64,000 nucleotides of DNA, taken from assembly GCA_035535195.1 (NCBI GenBank), contig DATLQK010000040.1:10295-74294 (forward strand). Reading direction: 5' to 3'. Every line of letters begins with the position of its first letter. Within the stretch, counting starts at the first letter, position 1. Shown here piece by piece: positions 52,261-58,948 of this stretch. Source of the stretch: JACDAN01 sp035535195. Lineage in GTDB: Bacteria > Actinomycetota > Thermoleophilia > Gaiellales > Gaiellaceae. The position numbers and the translations under genes are program-made. Under the pieces are notes generated by a model that saw nothing but the letters and a program-made list of their open reading frames with translations, ran no database searches and had not been told where the DNA came from.

Positions 52261-53940
52261 CTGGCCGACCGGGTCGTCGTCGAGGTCGGCCGCCGTGGTC
52301 GCCTCGTGGTGGGCGAGCCGTTCTTCACTCCCGGCGTCCCGCTCGTCCTCGACAAGCGTGGGATCCGGGAGGTGCGCCCCGGCCAGCTCGCGGTCGTCGC
52401 GCCGCGGCGCGGCCGCGCCCGCATCGAGAAGCCGCTCGGGCGCGCCGATTCGGTCCAGGCCGTGCTCGAGGCGCTGCTCGAGCAGGAGGGGCTGGTCGAG
52501 GAATACGAGCCGTACGATCCCCCGCCGCCGACGCTCGAGGGCCGGGTCGACCTCCGCGAGCGTCTCTCGTTCACGATCGACCCGGAAACCGCGAAAGACT
52601 TCGACGACGCGATCTCCATCGAGGAGGAGCGGGACGGGCTGCGCGCCTGGGTGCACATCGCCGACGTGTCGCACTTCGTGCCCGCCGGGGCGACGCTGGA
52701 CCAGGGCGCCGCGCGGCGTGCGTTCTCTGCCTACGTCCCGGGCCGCGTCGCGCCGATGCTGCCGCCGCGGCTCGCCGACGACCTCTGCAGCCTCCGGCCG
52801 GACGAGGACCGGCTCTGCGTCACGGTCGAGATCCCGTTCGACCGCAATCTCGACGCCGGCGAACCGTCCTTCTATCGCTCGGTGATCCGCAGCCGCGCGC
52901 GTCTGACGTACGACCAGGCCGAGCGGATCCTGCAAGGGAGGGAGGAGGCCGACGAGGACGTGAAGGCCGGGCTCCGTCGGGCGGAGCGCCTGGCCGAGGA
53001 GCTGCGACGACGCCGGTTCGCCCGCGGAGCGCTCCGGATCACCACCCGCGAGATCGCCTTTGCGTTCGACGACGAGGGAGGCATCGACCGCGCCTGGCTC
53101 GAGTCTGAGCCGCATGCCCACCTGCTGGTCGAGGAGCTGATGATCGCCGCCAACGAGGCCGTGGGCGGGCTCCTCGCGGGCCGTCGCAGGGAGTCTCTCT
53201 ACCGCGTCCACGAGCGGCCGGACCCCCAGGCGATCGGCCACCTGCTGGCGAAGCTCGCCGACCTCGAGGTGCCGACCCCGCCCGCCGCGGACATGGACAA
53301 GCTCACGCCTGGCCAGGCCGCAGAGCTCGCCGGCGCGATCAGCGAGCGGGTCAGCGAATACGTCGAGCAGGCGAAGCGCGGAGTGGAGGCGTTTCCGGCG
53401 CTCGTGCTCCGTGCGCTGAAGCAGGCGCGCTACGACCCGAAGAACCTCGGCCACTCGGGGCTGGCGAGCCCCGCCTACTGCCACTTCACCTCGCCGATCC
53501 GCCGCTACCCCGACCTCGTCGTCCACCGCACGCTCCTACGCGAGCTCGGCGCGAGCGACGAACCGGTGCCCGAGGATCTGGACGACCTGGCGATGCACAC
53601 GTCGGAGAAGGAGCGGTTGATCGCGTCCGTCGAGCACCGGGCCGACGACATCTGCCTTGCCTGGCTCCTCGACGAGGTGCTCTACCACGAGGGCTGGGAG
53701 ACCCGGTTCGACGGCGAGATCAACGGGCTGATCGACTCGGGGATCTTCGTCCGCTTCGGCGAGGTGTTCGAGGGCTACCTCCCCGTGCGCAAGCTCCCGG
53801 GCTACTTCGAGCTGAACGGGCTCGGCACCGCGCTCGTTGCGCGACGCGGAGGACGCCGCTACCGGTTGGGAGACCCGATTGAGGTCAAGGTCACGGAGAT
53901 CGACCGGCCGGCCGGCAAGATCGAGCTTGCGCTGCCGTGA
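52261..53940 (+). CDS. rnr: RNase R/RNase II-family 3'-5' exoribonuclease, short form, CTG start
   Basis: The product is 559 aa from CTG 52261, directly after the ftsX stop, giving ADRVVVEVGRRGRLVVGEPFF. The GTG at 52306 is the first conventional start (544 aa) but cuts the first beta-strands. The RNB catalytic domain has the metal-binding cluster in DPETAKDFDDAISIEE and WVHIADVSHFV. CHFTSPIRRYPDLVVHR is conserved. An S1 domain ends the protein (GLIDSGIFVRFGEVFEGYLPV). The N-terminal cold-shock domains of E. coli RNase R are missing. RNase R degrades structured RNA and non-stop mRNA with tmRNA-SmpB, encoded nearby. Confidence 0.88.
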   Translation: MADRVVVEVGRRGRLVVGEPFFTPGVPLVLDKRGIREVRPGQLAVVAPRRGRARIEKPLGRADSVQAVLEALLEQEGLVEEYEPYDPPPPTLEGRVDLRERLSFTIDPETAKDFDDAISIEEERDGLRAWVHIADVSHFVPAGATLDQGAARRAFSAYVPGRVAPMLPPRLADDLCSLRPDEDRLCVTVEIPFDRNLDAGEPSFYRSVIRSRARLTYDQAERILQGREEADEDVKAGLRRAERLAEELRRRRFARGALRITTREIAFAFDDEGGIDRAWLESEPHAHLLVEELMIAANEAVGGLLAGRRRESLYRVHERPDPQAIGHLLAKLADLEVPTPPAADMDKLTPGQAAELAGAISERVSEYVEQAKRGVEAFPALVLRALKQARYDPKNLGHSGLASPAYCHFTSPIRRYPDLVVHRTLLRELGASDEPVPEDLDDLAMHTSEKERLIASVEHRADDICLAWLLDEVLYHEGWETRFDGEINGLIDSGIFVRFGEVFEGYLPVRKLPGYFELNGLGTALVARRGGRRYRLGDPIEVKVTEIDRPAGKIELALP

Positions 53941-54794
53941 GGGCCGTCCTCCTCGCAGTGGTCGTCGCGGTCCTTGCTGGGTCGGCATCGGCGCACGACC
54001 GGCGGCTCGTTCCCGATGGTTCACGGCTCGTGGAGCAGTGGACGGTGTCGGCGGGCGGCGGTGTGCGGGAGCAACTCGTCGTTCACTGGAGTCGCTCCCG
54101 GCTCTACCACGGTGTGTGGATCTGGGAGCGGCGCCCGAGCGGCTGGGTCCGGATCGGCGCCCTGCCGGTGGTGCGGTACACCGAGGCGATCCTGTTCGCG
54201 CTGGGCGACCTCACCGGCGATGGGCACCCGGAAGTCGTGCTGCAGGAAGGGCAAGGCAGCGGTTTCTGCGGTTCGAAGCTCGTGGTGATGACCAGACCGG
54301 TGCGAACGTTGTTCCGGCGCGGCGGCTGCGACTTCTCCCTCCGGATCGCCGGCGGAGCGCTCTTCCTCAGCGCCGGGCGGTACACGCTCCACGACGCTCA
54401 CTGCTGTCCGACGTTCACCCGCCGAACCCGTTTCGTTTGGACCGGGCGTCGGATGAAGCCGGTCGGCAGCGACCTCTATTGGAATTGCATCGAGCGATCG
54501 TGCCTCGGCTGGCGCACCGGCCCGCTGCGTTTCGGGCCGACTGAGGTCGCCTACTGGAATCGCCGGCGCGGCGTCGCGACCAGCGGGAGCAGACCGTGGC
54601 TGCTCGGCCGCACCCTCGACGGCGGGAGGCGGTGGTTCATCGCCGATGCCTCTCCGTGCGCACTCGGCCCGCTCCGGCTTGGGAAACCGGGCGACGCGAC
54701 GGCTCGGCTGATCCGCTGCCGCACAGGCGCCGGCACGTTCACCCGCATCCGCACGGTCGATTACGGGCGGAATTGGTCTGCCCATCGGTCCTAG
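53937..54794 (+). CDS. Secreted protein with a VCBS/EF-hand-like repeat
   Basis: The product is 285 aa. A signal peptide (VVVAVLAGSASA, cut near residue 19) leads a mature protein rich in Arg and Trp with at least six cysteines (GFCGSK, GGCDF, HCCPTF, NCIERSC). A calcium-binding-like DLTGDGHPEVVL lies near residue 90, as in FG-GAP/VCBS repeats. A late segment LGRTLDGGRRWFIADAS resembles a BNR/Asp-box. It might be an extracellular beta-propeller-like protein; no family is certain. The GTG start overlaps the rnr stop by 4 nt. Its stop overlaps the converging epimerase gene. Confidence 0.7.
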   Translation: MRAVLLAVVVAVLAGSASAHDRRLVPDGSRLVEQWTVSAGGGVREQLVVHWSRSRLYHGVWIWERRPSGWVRIGALPVVRYTEAILFALGDLTGDGHPEVVLQEGQGSGFCGSKLVVMTRPVRTLFRRGGCDFSLRIAGGALFLSAGRYTLHDAHCCPTFTRRTRFVWTGRRMKPVGSDLYWNCIERSCLGWRTGPLRFGPTEVAYWNRRRGVATSGSRPWLLGRTLDGGRRWFIADASPCALGPLRLGKPGDATARLIRCRTGAGTFTRIRTVDYGRNWSAHRS

Positions 54795-55375
54795 AGCGTT
54801 GGCCGCCAGCCGCTGGCGCGCTTGAACGCGTCGTTCGAGACGCTCTCGCCGTCGCGGCAGACGTTGTAGAGGCCACTCGGCACCTCGAGGGCGAGCGCCA
54901 GCGCCTCGCCGGCGTCGTCGACGTGAAGAGTCGCGCCGTAGCGCGAATCGGGCCGCTCGTACCCGGTGCCGGGGCCGTCGAGCAGTCCGAAGCGAAGAAC
55001 GACGCCCGTCAGGCCCGCTGCCGCGAACCGCTGCGCTTCCCGCTCGCCGTCCAGTGCGGAGCGGGTGATCGGCCGGTCCGGCGACACGAACGTGATCGAG
55101 GGAAACACGTAGATCTCGGTTCCGGCGTCGAGCGCGCAACCGACGAGGATGCGCGAAGCGTCGGTCCGCAAACGGTCGTTCTCGCGCCAGTCCCCGATCC
55201 GGGTGGCGAGGTGGAAGACCGCCTCAGCGCCGTCGACGGCGCCGGCCACCGCCTTGGGGTCGAACAGGTCGAGTTCGGTCCACTCCGGCGAAATGACGTC
55301 GTGTCCACCCGCCCGCAGCCTCGGCAACGCCGCCCGTCCAAGCACACCGCTGCCACCTGTCGCGAAGACTCGCAT
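54791..55375 (-). CDS. NAD(P)-binding epimerase/dehydratase-like protein, short
   Basis: The 194-aa product starts with the Rossmann motif VFATGGSGVLGRAALPRL (GGxGxLG at residues 7-13) and AEAVFHLATRIGDW, as in extended SDR sugar epimerases. It is about 100 residues shorter than usual, and the catalytic YxxxK is not evident: TRSALDGEREAQR occupies that place without Tyr. It may be an atypical SDR (NmrA-like or regulatory) rather than a true epimerase. The start codon lies 20 nt from the divergent dioxygenase start, so both share a tiny promoter region. Confidence 0.75.
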   Translation of the reverse strand: MRVFATGGSGVLGRAALPRLRAGGHDVISPEWTELDLFDPKAVAGAVDGAEAVFHLATRIGDWRENDRLRTDASRILVGCALDAGTEIYVFPSITFVSPDRPITRSALDGEREAQRFAAAGLTGVVLRFGLLDGPGTGYERPDSRYGATLHVDDAGEALALALEVPSGLYNVCRDGESVSNDAFKRASGWRPTL

Positions 55376-55395
55376 CCATTGCGCATACTGCCGGT

Positions 55396-56322
55396 GTGAA
55401 GTTCGAAGGCATCCACCACATCACGTGCATCACGGGCGACGCCCCCGGCAACGTCGAGTTCTACGTCGGCGTGCTCGGGCTGCGGCTCGTCAAGAAGTCC
55501 GTCAACCAGGACGACCCGACGGTCTACCACCTCTTCTACGCTGACGAGAAGGGCAGCGCCGGCTCGGACATCACCTTCTTCGAGTATCCGGGCGCCCGCC
55601 GCGGGCGCGCCGGCGCCGGGATGATCCACACGATCACGTGGCGACTCGACTCGCCCGAGGCGCTCGACTTCTGGGAGCAGCGGCTCGGCGACCGAGGCAT
55701 CGAGGCCGAGCGCAACGGCGACAGCCTCCGCTTCGAGGACCCGGAGGGCCTTGGGCTCGAGCTCAAGGTCGTTGAGACGGACGACGAGCCGCTCACGGCG
55801 GAGCACCCCGAGATCCCGGCCGAGTTCGCGCTCCAGGGCTTCGAGAGCGTCCGCGCCTACTCGGACGACCCGGCGCGGAGCCGCGGGTTGCTCGAGGAGA
55901 CCCTCGGTTTCGAGGCGCAGGGTGAGAACGAGTGGGAGGTTCGCGGCGAGAAGCGCGGCGGCTTCTACGCGTACGACGAGGCGCCCGGGGAGCCGGGCAT
56001 CGGCGGCGCAGGCACGGTCCACCACGTCGCGTGGTCGAGCCCGATGGAGGAGCACCAGGCCTGGCGCGAGCGCGTCGCCGAAGCGGGTATGCGGCCCACG
56101 CCGATCATCGACAGGTTCTACTTCCGCTCGATCTACTTCCGCGAGCCGAGCGGCGTCCTCTTTGAGATCGCCACCCTCGGCCCGGGCTTCACCGCCGACG
56201 AGCCGCTCGAGACGCTCGGCGAGCGCCTCGCGCTGCCGCCGAACTACGAGCCGCTTCGTGACCGGCTCGAGCAGGAGCTCACGCCGCTGCCCGATCCGCG
56301 GGCCGCGTGGACTACCGGGTAA
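55396..56322 (+). CDS. VOC-family ring-cleaving dioxygenase, MhqO-like
   Basis: The product is 308 aa. Two pairs of VOC (glyoxalase) modules are present: IHHITCITGDAPGNVEFYVG at the N-terminus and GTVHHVAWSSPMEEHQAW after the middle. The metal ligands His (IHH), His (VHH) and Glu (LFEIATLG) are in place. In Bacillus, MhqO and the carboxylesterase MhqD detoxify methylhydroquinone and catechols. Here the next gene, overlapping by 16 nt, is MhqD-like, strongly suggesting the same pathway. CATACT (55384-55389) lies 6 nt before the GTG as a -10-like box. Confidence 0.87.
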   Translation: MKFEGIHHITCITGDAPGNVEFYVGVLGLRLVKKSVNQDDPTVYHLFYADEKGSAGSDITFFEYPGARRGRAGAGMIHTITWRLDSPEALDFWEQRLGDRGIEAERNGDSLRFEDPEGLGLELKVVETDDEPLTAEHPEIPAEFALQGFESVRAYSDDPARSRGLLEETLGFEAQGENEWEVRGEKRGGFYAYDEAPGEPGIGGAGTVHHVAWSSPMEEHQAWRERVAEAGMRPTPIIDRFYFRSIYFREPSGVLFEIATLGPGFTADEPLETLGERLALPPNYEPLRDRLEQELTPLPDPRAAWTTG

Positions 56323-56936
56323 GGCCGCCCGCCGGCGATCCGGCCGGCGCCCTCGTCCTCTTCCACGGCCGCGGCGCGGACGAGCACGACCTCTACCCAC
56401 TGCTCGACTTCCTCGACCCGGAGCGGCGGCTCCTCGGCGTCACTCCGCGCGGGCCGCTCGCGCTGCCGCCGGGCGGCGCGCACTGGTACGCGTTCATGGA
56501 GGTCGGCTACCCGGAGCCGGAGACCTTCTGGGAGACCGTCCGAGAGGTCGGTGCGTGGCTCGACGGGTTCCTGCTCGAGCACGAGCTTTCCTACGACCGC
56601 ACGATCCTCGGCGGGTTCTCGCAAGGCGCCGTGATGACGCACGCCCTCAGCCTCGGAGCCGGGCGGCCGAGGCCGGCGGCCTCGATCGCGCTGTCGGGGT
56701 TCATCCCCAGCGTCTTCGGCTTCGAGGTCGATCTCGAGGAGATCCCGCCGTTCGCGATCGGCCACGGCACCTACGACCCGATCATCTCCGTCGAGTTCTC
56801 GCGCCAGGCGCGGGCCCTGCTGGAGGAGCACGACGCGTCGGTGCTCTACGGCGAGTACCCGCTGCCGCACGCGATCGACCCGAGCTTCCTCGCCGAGATC
56901 CGGGCCTGGCTGGCGCGTGTGGCTGCAGTCACGTAA
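56307..56936 (+). CDS. Phospholipase/carboxylesterase family hydrolase, MhqD-like
   Basis: The 209-aa alpha/beta hydrolase has the oxyanion strand VLFHGRGADEHDL (near residue 17). The nucleophile is in GGFSQGAVM (Ser near residue 104). The acid is in HGTYDPIISV, and the His is in YPLPHAID near the C-terminus. The size and motifs match YodD/MhqD, not acyl-protein thioesterases of general metabolism. It overlaps the MhqO-like dioxygenase gene by 16 nt. The pair probably detoxifies quinones or catechols. The start is GTG at 56307. Confidence 0.85.
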   Translation: MDYRVRPPAGDPAGALVLFHGRGADEHDLYPLLDFLDPERRLLGVTPRGPLALPPGGAHWYAFMEVGYPEPETFWETVREVGAWLDGFLLEHELSYDRTILGGFSQGAVMTHALSLGAGRPRPAASIALSGFIPSVFGFEVDLEEIPPFAIGHGTYDPIISVEFSRQARALLEEHDASVLYGEYPLPHAIDPSFLAEIRAWLARVAAVT

Positions 56937-56949
56937 GTAGCCTGCGTGC

Positions 56950-57411
56950 GTGGCACTCGGAGAGAAGACCATCGCCGAGAACCGGCGCGCGAGGCACGAG
57001 TACCACCTGAGCGACCGGGTGGAGGCAGGCCTGGTCCTGACCGGCTCCGAGGTGAAGTCGCTGCGCACGGGCGGCGCGCAGCTCCGGCGTTCCTACGCCG
57101 ACCTCCGCGACGGCGAGCTCTGGCTCATCGGCGCACACATCGCGCCGTACGAGCAGGCCGGCATCCAGAACCACGACCCCGATCGAGACCGGAAGCTCCT
57201 GCTGCACCGCAGGGAGATCGACTCCCTCACCGGCAAGGTGCAGGAGCGTGGCTTCACGCTGATCCCGACGCGGCTGTACTTCAAGGACGGGCGGGCGAAG
57301 GTCGAGATCGCGCTGGCGCGCGGCAAGGACGTGCGCGACAAGCGCCGCGACATCGCCAGCCGCGACGCCGACCGCCAGATCGAACGGGCGCTGAAGCAGC
57401 GCTCGAGATAG
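56950..57411 (+). CDS. smpB: SsrA-binding protein
   Basis: The 153-aa OB-fold protein carries tmRNA to stalled ribosomes. The N-terminus KTIAENRRARHEYHLSDRVEAG, the GSEVKSLR motif and the basic C-terminal tail (GKDVRDKRRDIASRDADRQIERA) are all diagnostic. The C-terminal tail is essential for function and intact. TAGCCT (56938-56943) ends 6 nt before the GTG as a -10-like box. The tmRNA gene it serves begins 141 nt downstream, a common arrangement. Confidence 0.97.
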   Translation: MALGEKTIAENRRARHEYHLSDRVEAGLVLTGSEVKSLRTGGAQLRRSYADLRDGELWLIGAHIAPYEQAGIQNHDPDRDRKLLLHRREIDSLTGKVQERGFTLIPTRLYFKDGRAKVEIALARGKDVRDKRRDIASRDADRQIERALKQRSR

Positions 57412-57532
57412 ACCGAAAGGACGGGGGAATCTCAGACAGGAGAGATCGTGGCCCGGTGGCGCGCAGGCCGCCCTGATCCTTCCTCCGACCCCGAGAGGCT
57501 CGTCCCCCGACGGGCCTCCCGGCTTCCAGGGC

Positions 57533-57538
57533 TACAAT
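57533..57538 (+). promoter_or_regulatory. -10 box of ssrA
   Basis: TACAAT (5 of 6 consensus) lies 14 nt before the predicted mature tmRNA 5' end, allowing a short 5' precursor to be trimmed by RNase P. The sequence at -35 (ACGGGC, 17-nt spacer) is poor. Confidence 0.55.
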
Positions 57539-57552
57539 GTGCCTCGACATAC

Positions 57553-57920
57553 GGGGGCGACCAGGTTTCGACGTGGTCGGTTCTCCGGCAGAGCTGCAAG
57601 CCGAGGTCCCCGGTCGGCCTCGTAAAACAACCGGGATCAAACGCAAGTGCGGATAACGATCCTGCACTCGCTCTCGCTGCCTAACCAGTAGCGAAGCGCG
57701 TCGCCCCGAGCTCGGCCCGTGGCTCGGCCAGCGGCGTCAACCAACGGGCTCGGCACCGACGGAATGTCATCGCCCGAGGTGCGACACCCAAAGGATGACT
57801 AGCCCGGCGGTTGGTCGGCTGCCTACCGGCCGGCGGGTGAAATCGAATGGCAGCCTACGCTTGTAGACGCTCTGACCGGTGCGTCCGCGGACGCGGGTTC
57901 GATTCCCGCCGCCTCCACCA
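57553..57920 (+). ncRNA. ssrA: Transfer-messenger RNA (tmRNA)
   Basis: The one-piece tmRNA is 368 nt. The 5' acceptor strand GGGGGCG (57553-57559) pairs with CGCCTCC (57910-57916), leaving ACCA encoded at the 3' end. The third pair is G-U, the alanine identity element. The conserved GACCAGGTTTCGACG follows the 5' strand. The tag codons run from GCA at 57643 to the TAA at 57682-57684 and encode ASADNDPALALAA, ending in the LAA-type degron. The T-arm GCGGGTTCGATTCCCGC is at 57893-57909. SmpB is encoded upstream. Confidence 0.97.
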
Positions 57921-57922
57921 CC

Positions 57923-57971
57923 CCCCTCGAAGTCAGCTTCGGCTGCGCCGAAGCATGATGACTTCGAGGGG
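57923..57971 (+). terminator. Compound hairpin ending the tmRNA transcript
   Basis: CCCCTCGAAGTCA (57923-57935) pairs perfectly with TGACTTCGAGGGG (57959-57971). Inside it GCTTCGGC pairs with GCCGAAGC around TGC. The total is 21 bp with a 4-nt bulge (ATGA). It starts 2 nt after the tmRNA CCA. There is no T tract. Confidence 0.75.
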
Positions 57972-58140
57972 ATTCACTGCAGCGGAGAGCCGGTGCGGCC
58001 GACGCCGGCAAAGCCGGCATCGGCGTCGAGTCGCCAGCGAAGGCGCGCGAAACAGCCACCTCGCGGGCCGGCCCGGCGACGCCTTCGCCAGGCCGGCCCG
58101 GTCCTACGGCTTCCGTCGGGGTGTGCTGTCTGCCGGAGCC
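57972..58140. other. Non-coding GC-rich gap after ssrA
   Basis: No credible gene is seen in these 169 bp. The gap holds inverted repeats such as ACGCCGGC...GCCGGC...CGGCGT (about 58000-58027) and two inverted GGCCGGCCCGG-like blocks (about 58065-58110). These may be terminators for the minus-strand secreted protein gene that ends at 58141, or remnants of mobile DNA downstream of the tmRNA gene. Confidence 0.4.
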
Positions 58141-58641
58141 TCAGTCGTCGGAGTCTCCGGAGCGGCGCTTGATGCTGATCGTGCCCTGGAAGCACGTCTG
58201 GTCAGGTGACTGCGTGCAACTGATCACCTTGTATTCGGCATGTGCGCGCGCGCCGGTCAGCGAGCCATCGACGACGCGGCCGTTGAGCACGGCCGTGCCC
58301 GCCTGGATGTCCTGAATGCCGTCGACATGGATGGTGAGCGAGCGGGACGGGTCAGGCGCAACCACGATGTAGACGGCCGTCAGCTGGATGAAGCGGCCGC
58401 TTGAGTCAGGCGTGGCCTTGAGGACAGCCCCTCCGAACTGGCCGACGATGTCTCCTCCAACCACGCCCACCATGTTCGGGAACCCCGGTGCGAACCACTT
58501 CGTGTACGTGAGCTCGAGGTCGGCGCGCTCGCCGTCGCCCCTGCGGTTCTCCGTCTGTGCGGATGCTGCCGTGATGCCTGCGGCGATCACGAGCACCGCG
58601 ATCAGTCCCGCGAAGCGCCTGCTCGTTTCGAGTCTGCGCAT
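58141..58641 (-). CDS. Secreted protein of unknown function
   Basis: The product is 166 aa. The signal peptide is MRRLETSRRFAGLIAVLVIA to about residue 30 (cut after ASA). The mature part has beta-rich sequence (RADLELTYTKWFAPGFPNMVG, VVGGDIVGQFGGAVL, HVDGIQDIQAGTAVLNGRVVDG) and a cysteine pair (SCTQSPDQTC) near the C-terminus, then a charged tail. The family is not recognised. AAAGGAG is 6 nt upstream of the ATG. It is the second gene of a two-gene minus-strand unit behind the small HTH gene, with 16 nt between them, and is therefore likely regulated with it. Confidence 0.7.
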   Translation of the reverse strand: MRRLETSRRFAGLIAVLVIAAGITAASAQTENRRGDGERADLELTYTKWFAPGFPNMVGVVGGDIVGQFGGAVLKATPDSSGRFIQLTAVYIVVAPDPSRSLTIHVDGIQDIQAGTAVLNGRVVDGSLTGARAHAEYKVISCTQSPDQTCFQGTISIKRRSGDSDD

Positions 58642-58657
58642 CTCTGCTCCTTTCCTC

Positions 58658-58849
58658 TCATCGCTGTCTCTCGCGAACTCGCTCGAGCAGTGCCGATGCC
58701 GTCTCGAGCTTCCGGTCCGCCTGGGCGAGGTGCCATTCGACCGTTCGTGCGTCAAGTCCGACAGCCGCCGCGATCTCGCTCTTGCTGCGTCCCTGTGCGA
58801 GGAGGAACACAATGCGCTCCTCGATCGGGGAAAGCTCGGGAACCGGCAC
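58658..58849 (-). CDS. Stand-alone LuxR/GerE-type helix-turn-helix protein (63 aa)
   Basis: The entire product is one DNA-binding domain: LSPIEERIVFLLAQGRSKSEIA, then AAVGLDARTVEWHLAQADRKLETAS, the four-helix GerE fold with the recognition helix around TVEWHLAQ. There is no receiver, sensor or autoinducer domain. This could be a minimal regulator, or the DNA-binding tail left from a larger LuxR protein. The start at 58849 has no clear ribosome-binding site but lies just beside the divergent promoter of the SARP gene. A secreted-protein gene follows. Confidence 0.75.
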   Translation of the reverse strand: MPVPELSPIEERIVFLLAQGRSKSEIAAAVGLDARTVEWHLAQADRKLETASALLERVRERQR

Positions 58850-58863
58850 ACACTCCTCTCGCT

Positions 58864-58939
58864 GCTGACGCGACGAGTGTGCTTCAGCCGGCTAACGCGG
58901 CGCTGACGCGGTGCTAACGCGCTGTTCGCGTGTCACAAT
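58864..58939 (+). promoter_or_regulatory. Divergent promoter with 11-bp-spaced direct repeats (likely SARP sites)
   Basis: GCTAACGCG (58891), GCTGACGCG (58902), GCTAACGCG (58913) and a degenerate GTTCGCGTG (58924) start exactly 11 bp apart. Another GCTGACGCG is at 58864. Direct repeats spaced by one helical turn are the known binding pattern of SARP-family regulators, and the next gene encodes one. CACAAT (58934-58939) could be the -10 box, 9 nt before the SARP GTG. Confidence 0.7.
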
Positions 58940-58948
58940 CGTCACCTG

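Noticed and set aside
57823..58059. A minus-strand protein across the tmRNA 3' end
   Set aside because: It is the well-known spurious translation of a tmRNA/tRNA 3' end (GIEPAS-type peptide), not a gene.
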